From the NCBI RefSeq assembly GCF_946478885.1, contig NZ_CAMLDX010000007.1, positions 1 to 62,375 of the forward strand: a stretch of DNA of 62,375 nucleotides, in the 5' to 3' direction. Position 1 is the first letter of the stretch. Each line of letters starts with the position of its first letter. Both the position numbers and the translations under genes were made by a program. Below the pieces are notes generated by a model that made no database searches, was not told where the DNA came from, and saw nothing but the letters and a program-made list of their open reading frames with translations. This document shows, in pieces, positions 17,540 to 26,924 of this stretch. This stretch comes from an uncultured Bacillus sp. Its GTDB lineage: Bacteria > Bacillota > Bacilli > Bacillales_B > DSM-18226.

Positions 17540-19401
17540 GCCGACCAAAGCAGCATACTCAGCACGGAGGACATCCCGGCGGACTGGGACGCGGTCCAAA
17601 GGGCAGTATGATGATAGGAAAAAAAGCAAAAGACTTTAAGGGAACATTGAGACGCCTTTTGCGTTACTTGAAACCACGGCGCCATTATCTGGTTGCTGTT
17701 TTCTTTGCCGCCATTTTAAGTACAGTGTTTTCTATCGTCGGGCCAAAGCTGACAGGGAATGCTATTACTATACTGTTTGAAGGAATTTATGGAAAAATGC
17801 AGGGCATTTCCGGAGCGACCGTTGACTTTGCAGAAATCGGAAAGATTCTGCTTCTACTGATAGGGCTATATATCCTTAGCAGTCTGTTTACTTATATTCA
17901 GCAATACTTAATGTCCGGTGTTGCTCAAAATACCGTTTTCGATCTTCGTGAGGATGTCAATCAAAAGCTGGAAAAGCTACCGTTAAAGTATTTTGACGGG
18001 CATACAAACGGAGAAACATTAAGCCGGGTAACGAACGATATTGATACCATCGGAACGACGCTGCAGCAAAGCTTGACCCAGTTTATTACATCCATTGTCA
18101 CGATCGTTGGGATTACGATTATGATGCTTTCTATCAGTCCGATACTTACATTAATTACAATACTCAGTCTGCCTTTCTCTTTATTTGTCATACAGCCTAT
18201 ATTGAAAAGATCGCAAAAACATTTTTCCTTACAACAAAAGACACTTGGGCAGTTAAATGGACATATTGAAGAAATGTATACCGGACATCAGGTGGTAAAA
18301 GCCTTCGGACATGAAAAAATAGCCGCAGAAGAGTTTGACGAGGTGAACGAGAAGCTATACAGCGCCGGAAGCAAGGCACAGTTTATCTCTGGGATGATCA
18401 TGCCTCTTATGTTCTTTATTGGAAATATAAGCTATGTGCTCATCTGTATCGCCGGCGGAATTTTGGTCACTAAGAGGGCTATTTCGATCGGTGACATTCA
18501 GGCATTTATCACCTATTCGAAGCAGTTTACCCAGCCGATTACACAAACGGCGAATATTGCCAATATCATACAAGCAACCGTTGCCGCAGCCGAGCGGGTC
18601 TTCGAACTTCTCGACGAAGAGGAAGAGATAAAAGAAAGCCATGCCTCCGGCTTCTCCAGAGCAAAAGGTGCCGTTGCCTTCGAGCATGTTGACTTTGGCT
18701 ACGGGGAGGAATTGCTGATCAAGGATATGAATATTGAAGTACAGCCTGGGCAGACCATTGCCATTGTCGGTCCGACCGGGGCCGGGAAAACAACCATGAT
18801 CAACCTCCTCATGCGTTTTTATGAATTGAAAGGCGGCTGGATCAAGATTGACGGAGTTGATATTCGCGAAATGTCCCGCAGTGATTTACGGAAAAACTTC
18901 GGCATGGTGCTACAGGATACCTGGCTTTTTAACGGCAGCATTAAGGAGAATTTAGCATACGGCAAGGACGAGGCAACGGATAAAGAAATCTATGCAGCCG
19001 CCCGCACTGCTCATGCCGATCACTTTATTCGCACTCTGCCGGAGGGCTATGAAACGATCTTAAATGAAGAGGCTTCGAATATTTCTCAAGGACAAAAACA
19101 GCTGTTGACGATTGCCCGTGCAGTACTGGCTGATCCGCCAATCATGATCCTGGACGAGGCCACTTCCAGTGTTGATACAAGAACCGAAAGCTTTATTCAA
19201 AGGGCAATGAACCGCTTGATGGAGGGGCGAACAAGCTTTGTCATTGCCCACCGCTTATCAACCATTAGGGATGCGGATCTCATCCTGGTTATGGATCAGG
19301 GAAAAGTGATCGAACAAGGAACTCATGCCGAACTTTTGGCAAAAAACGGCTTTTATGCCGATCTCTACAACAGCCAGTTTGCAGAGCAATCAACCGGTTG
19401 A
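17536..19401 (+). CDS. Heterodimeric ABC exporter subunit B (catalytic half)
   Basis: A 621-residue half-transporter with a ~40-residue charged N-terminal extension, six TM helices and an ATPase domain. Walker A is GPTGAGKTT. Walker B keeps the catalytic Glu (ILDEATSSVD) and the switch His (IAHRLST). The signature is degenerate (ISQGQKQ), complementary to the partner. It resembles B. subtilis YfiC. The pair should act as one asymmetric exporter in the plasma membrane. Confidence 0.88.
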   Translation: MSRPKQHTQHGGHPGGLGRGPKGSMMIGKKAKDFKGTLRRLLRYLKPRRHYLVAVFFAAILSTVFSIVGPKLTGNAITILFEGIYGKMQGISGATVDFAEIGKILLLLIGLYILSSLFTYIQQYLMSGVAQNTVFDLREDVNQKLEKLPLKYFDGHTNGETLSRVTNDIDTIGTTLQQSLTQFITSIVTIVGITIMMLSISPILTLITILSLPFSLFVIQPILKRSQKHFSLQQKTLGQLNGHIEEMYTGHQVVKAFGHEKIAAEEFDEVNEKLYSAGSKAQFISGMIMPLMFFIGNISYVLICIAGGILVTKRAISIGDIQAFITYSKQFTQPITQTANIANIIQATVAAAERVFELLDEEEEIKESHASGFSRAKGAVAFEHVDFGYGEELLIKDMNIEVQPGQTIAIVGPTGAGKTTMINLLMRFYELKGGWIKIDGVDIREMSRSDLRKNFGMVLQDTWLFNGSIKENLAYGKDEATDKEIYAAARTAHADHFIRTLPEGYETILNEEASNISQGQKQLLTIARAVLADPPIMILDEATSSVDTRTESFIQRAMNRLMEGRTSFVIAHRLSTIRDADLILVMDQGKVIEQGTHAELLAKNGFYADLYNSQFAEQSTG

Positions 19402-19408
19402 AAACAAC

Positions 19409-19451
19409 AAAAAAAGGGCAACCCCTTGCTTGTGCGGGGAATGCCCTTTTT
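19409..19451. terminator. Bidirectional terminator between ABC exporter and thiY
   Basis: AAAAAGGGCAACCCC (19411-19425) pairs with GGGGAATGCCCTTTTT (19436-19451). It serves the convergent exporter and thiamine-precursor transport operons. Confidence 0.8.
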
Positions 19452-19456
19452 GTCCA

Positions 19457-20488
19457 TCATTCATCCTCCATATTCACGATCATATCACTTGCCTTCGGTA
19501 CTTTTTTAATCAACTCAAATTTCTTTAACCAGTCTGTTACCTCTTTCCAGCTTTTCTCATCTTGGGAACCAAATTCACTGCCTTCCTCCTCCATTCTTGG
19601 AAGAAGAACCTCAAGGCTTTCCTTTTCCACTTCCTCTATTAATGGAAAGTTGGCTTCATCCTGATTCTTTAACAGAATAGTAATGGCCTCATCAGGATTT
19701 TCTTTCATAAATTTATAGCCTTTTTTTGCAGCACGCCAAAATGCCTTGATCGCATCTCTGTCCTTTTCCCAAGTATCATCACTGGTGACAAGCACAATTT
19801 CATTATAAGCAGGTACGCCGTAATCGACCGGATTAAAGTAGCGGGTATTGAAACCATTATGCTTTAAAACCGGAACCTCATGGTTAATATATGCTCCTAT
19901 TACAGCATCTGTATTTCCTGTTACTAAGGCAGAATTCAATTCAAATCCAACATCAATCAAATCCACCTTATTGATGTTTCCTCCATCATGCTCGATCATT
20001 GTTTCAAGAATGGCCTCATTTAATGGAATTCCGGGATAACCGACTTTTTTCCCCTCTAAGTCCTTTGGTGAACGAACCGTACTATCCTCAGGCACAAGGA
20101 GATGATTCAACGGTGTACGAACGATGGCCGCTACAGATTTCACCGGTAAATTTTCATTTGCCCTCGCCATGATCACATCTGGCTGATAATATAACCCTAA
20201 TGTTACTTTGCCGGCAGCCGTAAGAGTTAATGGATCAGTCGGATTGGCGGGGAATTGAATATCCACCTTTACCCCTTCATCTTCAAAATACCCCTTTTCC
20301 TGTGCAACATAAATATAACTGTGAACGGCATTGGGATACCAATCAAGCATGATACTAACTTCCTTTAAGTCCTTATCCTTCGAATCCGTTGATTTATCAT
20401 TCCCTTCCTGGGCAGCATCTTTTTCACCGCAGGCAGCAAGCATAAGCAGTAATAATATACTAATACTAATATTTAACCATTTTTTCAT
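19457..20488 (-). CDS. thiY: Pyrimidine-precursor binding lipoprotein ThiY
   Basis: A 343-residue NMT1/THI5-like substrate-binding protein, the extracellular receptor for formylaminopyrimidine (FAMP). It has a lipoprotein signal (LMLAACGE, lipid Cys at residue 20). The SIMLDWYPNAVHS segment and the LGLYYQPD strand are typical of the THI5/ThiY fold. It is the last gene of the riboswitch-controlled ylmB-tenA-thiZ-thiX-thiY operon, 3 bp after thiX. Confidence 0.9.
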   Translation of the reverse strand: MKKWLNISISILLLLMLAACGEKDAAQEGNDKSTDSKDKDLKEVSIMLDWYPNAVHSYIYVAQEKGYFEDEGVKVDIQFPANPTDPLTLTAAGKVTLGLYYQPDVIMARANENLPVKSVAAIVRTPLNHLLVPEDSTVRSPKDLEGKKVGYPGIPLNEAILETMIEHDGGNINKVDLIDVGFELNSALVTGNTDAVIGAYINHEVPVLKHNGFNTRYFNPVDYGVPAYNEIVLVTSDDTWEKDRDAIKAFWRAAKKGYKFMKENPDEAITILLKNQDEANFPLIEEVEKESLEVLLPRMEEEGSEFGSQDEKSWKEVTDWLKKFELIKKVPKASDMIVNMEDE

Positions 20489-20491
20489 TTC

Positions 20492-21238
20492 TTACTTTCT
20501 CCATTTCAAGCAAATTTTTTCCAGCCACGATACGAATAAAAATAAAAGAATTCCTACAATAGACAGCAGGACGATGGGGGCAAAGACAGCGGCGCCGTCA
20601 AACTGCGTCATCATCCGGCGGCTGAAATACCCAAGCCCCGCCTGGGCACCAAGCCATTCGCCAATCGCCGCGCCAATCACACTGACAGTAACTGCAACCT
20701 TTAGGCCCGAAAAGAAGGATGGCAGGGCAGACGGAACATCCAATTTGAAAAAGATGTCCTTCCGTGATGCACCCATCGTCATCAAAAGCTCCTTTAAATC
20801 CTTATTAGATGAACGGAGCCCGTCAAATGTGCTTACCGTCAGCGGGAAAAAGGTAATTAAAAAGGTGACAATCACTTTGCTCCAGATAGAATAACCGAAC
20901 CACACAACAAAAATCGGAGCTAACGCAATGGTCGGAATAGTCTGTGATGCAATGATCAACGGGTAAAAGGTTTTTTCAGCGATCTTACTCATATTCATCC
21001 AGACCGCCAAGCCGGCACCGATAATGATCGAGGCTACCAGACCAATCAATATAATGAGTGAAGTGGCAGGGAGATGCTCAAGCAGCAGCACTGCCTTCAG
21101 CTCCCAAAGCTTTGCCAGAATATCGGTCGGAGACGGAAGGACAAAGCTTTTATTATATATCCGTGCGCCAATTTCCCAAATCATGATAAAAATGAATACG
21201 AATAAACTGGAATACATATAGGATGTCAACTTCTTCAT
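20492..21238 (-). CDS. thiX: ABC permease ThiX
   Basis: A 248-residue permease with about six TM segments and the BPD-type EAA-like loop (TMGASRKDIFFKLDVPSALP). It belongs to the SsuC/TauC-like group that includes ThiX. It forms the membrane channel of the ThiXYZ importer. Its start overlaps the thiZ stop by 4 bp. Confidence 0.88.
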   Translation of the reverse strand: MKKLTSYMYSSLFVFIFIMIWEIGARIYNKSFVLPSPTDILAKLWELKAVLLLEHLPATSLIILIGLVASIIIGAGLAVWMNMSKIAEKTFYPLIIASQTIPTIALAPIFVVWFGYSIWSKVIVTFLITFFPLTVSTFDGLRSSNKDLKELLMTMGASRKDIFFKLDVPSALPSFFSGLKVAVTVSVIGAAIGEWLGAQAGLGYFSRRMMTQFDGAAVFAPIVLLSIVGILLFLFVSWLEKICLKWRK

Positions 21239-22005
21239 GCCTTCACCCTCGCACGCAGCTGTTCAATTAAATGTTCCTTTAATTCAACCATCTCGCTCCG
21301 GCTTAAGTCCCTGACCGATCGGGTACGTCCAAGAGGAACAACTACCTCCTGAAGTGAAGAAATCGGGTGTTGCGGCAGCACAAAAATGCGATCGGATAAA
21401 AACAACGCTTCATCCACATCATGGGTAATAAAGAGGATGGTTTTTTTCCATTTTTCCCATTGCTCCAGGAGCCATTCCTGCATCGATAATCTCGTAATCG
21501 CATCAAGGGCGCTGAAAGGCTCGTCCAGAAGCAGGATGTTAGATCCACTCAAAATCGTCCTCAAAAACGAAACCCGCTGTTTCATACCTCCTGACAGATC
21601 GCTTGGATATTTATTCTCAACTCCAAATAGCCCAAAATCCTTCAACAATGCCTTAACCCTCTCCTCTGCCTCGGATTTTCTCATTCCTTTTATCTCTAAA
21701 GGCAGTACGGCGTTTTCCATAATGGTCCGCCACGGCATCAATAAATCTTGCTGCGGCATATAGCCGACAATCCCCAGCCTGTTCTCCGTTTGTTTCCCGT
21801 TGAGAAAAATTCCGCCTTTTGCCGGTTGCTCAAGCCCGGTAATTAAGCGGAATATCGTACTTTTCCCAGAGCCGCTCGGGCCAATGATGCTGACAAATTC
21901 ACCATCGTTAATGTGAAAGCTCAGTTCGTCTATCATCGGAGTCTTTTGATTTTTTTCAAATTGATAGGTAAAAGTTATCCCTTTGAATTCCAATACCTTA
22001 CTCAT
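21235..22005 (-). CDS. thiZ: ABC ATPase ThiZ
   Basis: A 256-residue importer ATPase. Walker A is GPSGSGKST, the Q-loop MPQQDLLMPW, the signature LSGGMKQR, Walker B ILLLDEPFSALD and the switch His THDVDEA. I chose ATG 22005, which overlaps the tenA stop by 8 bp and gives the N-terminus MSKVLEF. It powers ThiX/ThiY. Confidence 0.88.
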   Translation of the reverse strand: MSKVLEFKGITFTYQFEKNQKTPMIDELSFHINDGEFVSIIGPSGSGKSTIFRLITGLEQPAKGGIFLNGKQTENRLGIVGYMPQQDLLMPWRTIMENAVLPLEIKGMRKSEAEERVKALLKDFGLFGVENKYPSDLSGGMKQRVSFLRTILSGSNILLLDEPFSALDAITRLSMQEWLLEQWEKWKKTILFITHDVDEALFLSDRIFVLPQHPISSLQEVVVPLGRTRSVRDLSRSEMVELKEHLIEQLRARVKA

Positions 22006-22672
22006 CTGTTGGCCACATTTCCTTTTTATATGCCATATCCCAGAACATGTATTCAAAGCGTGTCGTATTTAAAAAGATTTTTTCAAGCTGGTGCAGTTCC
22101 GCTTCGGACTTACCTGCTGCTAGTTTATCCAATAAATCAATACACCACTTAGCCGTCCGACCGAATTCCTCCGAGCTATACATTCTAATCCAATCTCCGT
22201 ACAATTCATGCTCCATGGCACCTGGGATTTGACTGAGTTCCTTGCCAATTTCCCAATAACTCCACGCACATGGCAAAAGGGCAGCAACAAGCTCAGCAAG
22301 AGTGCCGTTTTGCCCTGAATGCAGCATATAATGGGTATATGCCAAGGTAATAGGGGAAGGATCTGCCTGTTCCAGTTCTTCATGCGAAATACCAAAACGG
22401 GATGCATACTGGCGGTGCAGTGACATTTCCTCGCTCATCGTCGCATGCAACAAGTCTGAAAATACAGCCATATCCTCCAAGTCATTTGCCTTTACAGCCC
22501 CTAAGGCAAAAAGCTTGGCATAATCAACTAAATATAAATAATCCTGAATCATATAGAAGCGGAACTTTTCCGGCTCCAATATACCCTCCCCCATTTCCCG
22601 GACAAAGGGATGGGAATGGTTTTTCCGCCAAATGGGCAGCAATTTTTCAAGCAATCTTTCTGAGAATTTCAT
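21998..22672 (-). CDS. tenA: Aminopyrimidine aminohydrolase TenA (thiaminase II)
   Basis: A 224-residue helical enzyme that converts aminopyrimidine (from thiamine breakdown) to HMP for reuse. The catalytic Cys135 is in LLPCAWSYWEIG, and a conserved Glu near residue 207 is in RFEYMFWDMAY. Full length. It acts directly after YlmB in the salvage route and follows ylmB by 30 bp. Confidence 0.93.
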   Translation of the reverse strand: MKFSERLLEKLLPIWRKNHSHPFVREMGEGILEPEKFRFYMIQDYLYLVDYAKLFALGAVKANDLEDMAVFSDLLHATMSEEMSLHRQYASRFGISHEELEQADPSPITLAYTHYMLHSGQNGTLAELVAALLPCAWSYWEIGKELSQIPGAMEHELYGDWIRMYSSEEFGRTAKWCIDLLDKLAAGKSEAELHQLEKIFLNTTRFEYMFWDMAYKKEMWPTDE

Positions 22673-22702
22673 GATTCTAAGACTCCTTCTAGTAACCTAG
22701 CG

Positions 22703-23977
22703 TTATTTTTTAGTATGACACCACTGATAGATAAATGTTAATAACACTTTCGTATACTGAATCAGTTGTTCTATCGATACTTGTTCATTCACAGCGTGGG
22801 CATGACGCAGATGCCCCGGTCCGTAAATTGCCGCAGGAATACCGGCATCACCAAACCAGCCTCCATCTGTGACAGTTGGCGAAACATCTACGACCGCAGC
22901 CTCATGTAGCGTGCTTTCGTGCGCGTTCATTAACGTCCGTACAGCTGCATGACCTGCATTTACCTCCAAAGAAGGGAAAATTTCGCCGCGATCCTCAATC
23001 ATGGAAGAACCGCCCCACTCAAAAATCGGCGGATTTTCTCTCAACCACGGATCAGATTGGGCAACTGCTTGAATATGATTCTCAATTTCCTGTACAATCT
23101 GCCCATAGGTTTCATTTGGATAAAAATGAACCGTAATCCAAAGACGGCATTCATCTGCAATAAAGGCTGTATGTCTTCCTCCTTCAATGACGGCAGGATT
23201 AATCGTTGTCGAACCTGCCGGACATCCCGGATAGTTCTTCATGATCGACCAATGTCTTTCGAGATCCTGCAACCCTTGAATGATCTTCATCATTTTTTCA
23301 ATTGCACTAGCGCCAAACAACTTTCCTCCCGCATGAATCATATCTCTACGGGTTCCATCATGGAAGGTTTTATTGCTTTTGACTGTAATCCAGCCGGTAA
23401 TCACGCCTCCCTGTCCCTGTATATGCAGATCACTTGTATCCACCACAAGAGCAAAATCGGCACGATATCCACGCTTGCAGCATTCCAGTGTCCCAGCCTC
23501 TCCAACCTCCTCACCAATGACTGATTGGAAAATCAAGTCTCCCGGAAGCTGGATTTCGGCCTCGTCAAGTAATTGAATAGCAATTAAAGCACCTGCCAAG
23601 CCGCCCTTCATATCAGCTGTTCCTCTGCCAATCACAGCTCCGTCCCGAACAATTGGATCGAAGGGAGCGGTTATCCATTCTTCTCCTTCATTAATCTCCG
23701 CAACATCTATATGACCATTAATGATTAAACTTTGAAAGTTTTCTGAATCTGCGCCCTTTAATACACCGACTACATTCGGATCTTTCGGATACACCTCCCA
23801 TTTATCAACCTGAAATTTTTTTTCAGTTAAAAACTCACTGATAAATTGCTGAGCTTCTTCTGTATTACGGGCTGGAGGGGCTGGTGTTTTATAGCGGACA
23901 AGATGCTTTAGCATCTCGATTAGCTCTTCCTGACGTTCCTCCACTTGCTTTAACAGGCTTTGTAATTCCTTCTCCAT
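22703..23977 (-). CDS. ylmB: Formylaminopyrimidine deformylase YlmB
   Basis: A 424-residue M20/ArgE-like metallohydrolase that removes the formyl group from imported FAMP to give aminopyrimidine, the TenA substrate. Metal-site motifs are INGHIDVA, GRGTADMKGG and GEEVGEAGT. A longer reading to 24040 exists, but ATG 23977 follows GGGAGG and matches the usual length. Operon context (TPP riboswitch, tenA, thiXYZ) separates it from acetylornithine deacetylases. Confidence 0.88.
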   Translation of the reverse strand: MEKELQSLLKQVEERQEELIEMLKHLVRYKTPAPPARNTEEAQQFISEFLTEKKFQVDKWEVYPKDPNVVGVLKGADSENFQSLIINGHIDVAEINEGEEWITAPFDPIVRDGAVIGRGTADMKGGLAGALIAIQLLDEAEIQLPGDLIFQSVIGEEVGEAGTLECCKRGYRADFALVVDTSDLHIQGQGGVITGWITVKSNKTFHDGTRRDMIHAGGKLFGASAIEKMMKIIQGLQDLERHWSIMKNYPGCPAGSTTINPAVIEGGRHTAFIADECRLWITVHFYPNETYGQIVQEIENHIQAVAQSDPWLRENPPIFEWGGSSMIEDRGEIFPSLEVNAGHAAVRTLMNAHESTLHEAAVVDVSPTVTDGGWFGDAGIPAAIYGPGHLRHAHAVNEQVSIEQLIQYTKVLLTFIYQWCHTKK

Positions 23978-23999
23978 CTGTTTCAATCCTCCCAGCATT

Positions 24000-24033
24000 A
24001 AAAAACCACTTCCTGATTCAAGAAGTGGTTTTA
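24000..24033 (-). terminator. Riboswitch-controlled terminator before ylmB
   Basis: On the minus strand AAAACCACTTC, a loop, then GAAGTGGTTTTTTAA. The 5' arm ACCACTTC is complementary to GAAGTGGT at the 3' end of the upstream aptamer (24088-24095), so aptamer folding and terminator formation are coupled: an OFF switch with TPP. Confidence 0.8.
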
Positions 24034-24085
24034 TTCCCAAACATTGTTATTTTCATATACCATAGCAACGACTTTAACAACAATG

Positions 24086-24174
24086 TACCACTTCCCTTCG
24101 CTAGCATTATCTAGTGCAGGTTCAAGGGTTAAGACTTACTGTCTTTCTCAGCCTATTAAGCGCCCCTAGTGTTA
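24086..24174 (-). promoter_or_regulatory. TPP riboswitch of the ylmB-tenA-thiZXY operon
   Basis: The minus strand reads ACACTAGGGGCGC, GGCTGAGA, ACCCTTGAACCTG, then GATAATGCTAGCGAAGGGA in the order of the THI element. All conserved blocks are present, including CUGAGA and the pyrophosphate-helix words. It is followed by the terminator at 24000-24033. Confidence 0.93.
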
Positions 24175-24244
24175 CTAATTATTTAATTATATATATAGTC
24201 ACATAATTTATACTATAAATCAATAGGTAAGTTCCGTTCTTTCA

Positions 24245-25027
24245 TTACATAATGTTAAATGTATGATCAAGCGGGCCGCTACCTTTGCCAAGGTTTAAAT
24301 TTGCTTTCAATGCCCCGGATATATAATCTTTAGCTAATTTTACACTTTCCGGAAGACTGAGACCCTTAGCTAAATTGCTGGCAATGGCGGAGGAAAGCGT
24401 GCATCCTGTGCCATGGGTATTTGGATTCTGGATTCTTTCGCCGTAGAACCATTTCTTCTCCCCCTGCCAGTAAAGCAAATCATTAGCATCATTTAAACTG
24501 TGGCCGCCCTTCATTAAGATGGCTCCGTTATATTCCTTCGCAATAATGACTGCAGCGTTTTCCATATCTTCAACGCTTGTTATTTTTATCCCGCTTAATA
24601 CCTCTGCTTCCGGAATATTCGGTGTTATGACGGTTGCTAATGGAATCAGCCTTTTGATTAAAGTCCGAGCCGCATCTTCCTCCAAAAGGCGGCTGCCGCT
24701 TGTAGATACCATAACGGGATCAACCACTATATTTTTCGCCTTCATTAAAATTAATTTTTCTGCAATCACCTCAATCAGCTTTGCATTGGATACCATCCCA
24801 ATCTTCACCGCATCCGGATAGATATCATTAAAAATACAATCCAGCTGGTTTTGTAAAAACTCCGGTGTTACATCCATGATGCCGTAAACACCGGTAGTAT
24901 TTTGCGCAGTCAATGCCGTGATAGCGCTCATTGCGTACAGCTTATGTACCGTTATCGTCTTAATATCAGCCTGAATTCCGGCACCGCCACTGCAATCACT
25001 GCCGGCGATTGTCAATACTGTTTTCAT
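24245..25027 (-). CDS. thiD: HMP/HMP-P kinase ThiD
   Basis: A 260-residue ribokinase-fold enzyme that phosphorylates HMP twice to HMP-PP. Substrate-site motif AGSDCSGGAGIQADIKT is at the N-terminus. The nucleotide/anion hole is NTHGTGCTLSSAIA. The start is ATG 25027, with GGAGG 10 nt upstream, rather than a longer reading. It is the last gene of the thiM-thiE-thiD unit. Confidence 0.93.
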   Translation of the reverse strand: MKTVLTIAGSDCSGGAGIQADIKTITVHKLYAMSAITALTAQNTTGVYGIMDVTPEFLQNQLDCIFNDIYPDAVKIGMVSNAKLIEVIAEKLILMKAKNIVVDPVMVSTSGSRLLEEDAARTLIKRLIPLATVITPNIPEAEVLSGIKITSVEDMENAAVIIAKEYNGAILMKGGHSLNDANDLLYWQGEKKWFYGERIQNPNTHGTGCTLSSAIASNLAKGLSLPESVKLAKDYISGALKANLNLGKGSGPLDHTFNIM

Positions 25028-25083
25028 GTCTTTATTTCCTCCAAACACTTTTGCTGTCTATACGATGCTTTAACCGCTCCTTG

Positions 25084-25716
25084 TTAAAGCTCTTTAAACA
25101 TTTGAAGCAATTCCTGCGCCGCCTGCTCGATATTATCCTGTGCGATTACTGCCGATACAATCGCTAGCCCATCAATTCCAAAATCCTTGAAATTCATGAC
25201 AGTATTTTTATTAATCCCGCCAATCACCACAATAGGGATCTTCACTTTATGGCGAATTTCCTTTAACTCTTCAAGAGATACCGGTCTCGTATCTTTCTTG
25301 GTTGCCGTTGCATACATTGCACCGACACCAAGGTAATCGGCACCATCTTTCTCTGCCTGAACTGCTTCTATTAGATTGGCTGCCGATACACCTAGAAGCT
25401 TGTCCGGTCCAATGATCTGCCGGACGACCGAAGCAGGTAGATCACTTTGTCCCACATGAATACCTGCTGCATCAACCGCTAACGCAATATCCACGCGGTC
25501 ATTGATAATCAGCGGCACATTGTATCGGTCTGTGATTGTCTTTACCTTCAGGGCAGTTTGATAAAATTCAAGGGACGAACAGTTCTTTTCCCGTAGCTGA
25601 ACAAGCGTACATCCGCCTCTAATTGCTCTTTCTACCGCTTCTTCCAGTGTATTCGTGCTCATCAGACTTCGATCCGTACACAAATAGAGGGTATAGTCAA
25701 CATTTTTCTTCTTCAA
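25084..25716 (-). CDS. thiE: Thiamine-phosphate synthase ThiE
   Basis: A 210-residue TIM-barrel enzyme coupling HMP-PP with thiazole phosphate. Motifs: [35 protein letters not shown], and the phosphate loop VVIGGI near the C-terminus. No ATG fits. The likely start is TTG 25716, about 10 nt after GGGAG, giving [12 protein letters not shown] and a 20-bp overlap with thiM. The overlap points to translational coupling. Confidence 0.92.
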   Translation of the reverse strand: MKKKNVDYTLYLCTDRSLMSTNTLEEAVERAIRGGCTLVQLREKNCSSLEFYQTALKVKTITDRYNVPLIINDRVDIALAVDAAGIHVGQSDLPASVVRQIIGPDKLLGVSAANLIEAVQAEKDGADYLGVGAMYATATKKDTRPVSLEELKEIRHKVKIPIVVIGGINKNTVMNFKDFGIDGLAIVSAVIAQDNIEQAAQELLQMFKEL

Positions 25717-26518
25717 ACCTTGCCATCTCCCTGATCGTTTTTTCATCCATATTGCTAAGTGCATCAATGATCGCGATATGGAAGCTTCCAGTTCCAATTT
25801 TTCCTGCCTTTTCATAAGCGAGTTCTCCAGCGATCCCCATCGAAGCCACACCTGCTGCTGCCGCAGATAAGTAATTTTTCGAAACTCCTGCATATGCCCC
25901 GACCAGTGCACTTGTCATACATCCTGTCCCGGTCACCTTTGCAAGCATTTTATGGCCATTGGCGATTGTCACGACGGCAGTACCATCCGAAATTGTATCG
26001 ATGGCTCCGGTGATGGCAACCACACATCCAAGCCGTTTAGCAACCGCTTTGGCTACTACAATCGCATCATTTTTTTCATCTGCTTCCGCTGAATCTACTC
26101 CCTTTGTGGCAGCCTCCAAGCCGGCAACGAAGGAAACCTCGGATAAATTTCCGCGCAGAATCGAGATTTTTACCTGTTCAACGATCGTTTGAGTCGTTTC
26201 ATTCCTTAATTTAGATGCACCTGCACCGACTGGATCGAGAATAACTGGAATTCCTCGTTCATTTGCCTTTTTTCCAGCTGCGATCATCGAATCTATCGTC
26301 CTTTGATTCAACGTCCCAATATTGATGACCAATGCCTGTGAAATAGAAGTGATATCCGCTGCTTCACCCAGATCATCTGCCATTATTGGAGATGCCCCAA
26401 TGGCCAGCAAGGAATTGGCCACATCATTTACCGTTACATAATTGGTAATGTTATGTACTAGTGGTACCTGCTTTCTAACAAGAGTTAATAGCTCTGCTGC
26501 ATGTTGTTTAATACTCAT
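25697..26518 (-). CDS. thiM: Hydroxyethylthiazole kinase ThiM
   Basis: A 273-residue kinase that salvages thiazole alcohol. It has N-terminal [29 protein letters not shown] and the C-terminal ATP-site loop [15 protein letters not shown] with the catalytic Cys. The start is ATG 26518 after AAAGGGGAAAG. It is the first gene after the TPP riboswitch. Confidence 0.95.
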   Translation of the reverse strand: MSIKQHAAELLTLVRKQVPLVHNITNYVTVNDVANSLLAIGASPIMADDLGEAADITSISQALVINIGTLNQRTIDSMIAAGKKANERGIPVILDPVGAGASKLRNETTQTIVEQVKISILRGNLSEVSFVAGLEAATKGVDSAEADEKNDAIVVAKAVAKRLGCVVAITGAIDTISDGTAVVTIANGHKMLAKVTGTGCMTSALVGAYAGVSKNYLSAAAAGVASMGIAGELAYEKAGKIGTGSFHIAIIDALSNMDEKTIREMARFEEEKC

Positions 26519-26555
26519 CAATCTTTCCCCTTTCTTGCGTTCTTCCTGATGATTG

Positions 26556-26588
26556 AAAAAGGGCATACCTGCGTGGATATGCCCTTTT
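26556..26588 (-). terminator. Riboswitch terminator before thiM
   Basis: GGGCATA (26561-26567) pairs with TATGCCC (26578-26584), with an A-run/T-run on each side (U-tract on the minus strand). It lies between the TPP aptamer and the thiM start. Confidence 0.85.
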
Positions 26589-26613
26589 CATACATTCTTT
26601 GTATCATTTTAGC

Positions 26614-26710
26614 TGAATATTCCTACGCCGGTATTATCCGTATCAGGTTAGCGGGTCGAATTCCGTTCGTGTCTTCCTCTCAGCCTAACGCGTTAAGCTC
26701 CCCCAATATA
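26614..26710 (-). promoter_or_regulatory. TPP riboswitch of thiM-thiE-thiD
   Basis: The minus strand has GGGGGAGC, GGCTGAGAGG, CGACCCGCTAACCTGA and GGATAATACCGGCGTAGGAA, in the THI-element order, closed by an ATATT/AATAT helix. A TATAAT hexamer lies just upstream (plus-strand 26723-26728). Confidence 0.95.
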
Positions 26711-26783
26711 TGCTTTTTCTCTATTATACTACAATAGTCAGCTTTATACTCTAGAATATGATCGTATCTCGAGCAAACTGACC

Positions 26784-26909
26784 GGGACTGGATAAGTAAC
26801 ACATCCATGACACCGGATAAAGATCAATTATGGATGCCTGACACCTTATGAGACAGTCCCAATAAGGTAAGCCTAAACATAAGGCTGTCATTGGAGTGAA
26901 GGCATCCAT
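26784..26909. repeat. REP-like repeat, copy 2
   Basis: The core TGGATGCCTGACACC lies at 26831-26845, followed by TTATGAGA. The unit is bracketed by GGGACTG (26784-26790) and CAGTCCC (26854-26860). A further inverted half, GGCATCCAT, lies at 26901-26909. Confidence 0.5.
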
Positions 26910-26924
26910 GCAAGAAATCATACT

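Noticed and set aside
22949..23524. 191-codon plus ORF
   Set aside because: Antisense to ylmB; the apparent length comes from low stop-codon density there.
23977..24040. Upstream extension of ylmB
   Set aside because: It runs into the riboswitch terminator; ATG 23977 has a strong site and matches family length.
25717..25911. N-terminal extension of ThiE
   Set aside because: These codons are the reverse-frame shadow of thiM coding sequence.
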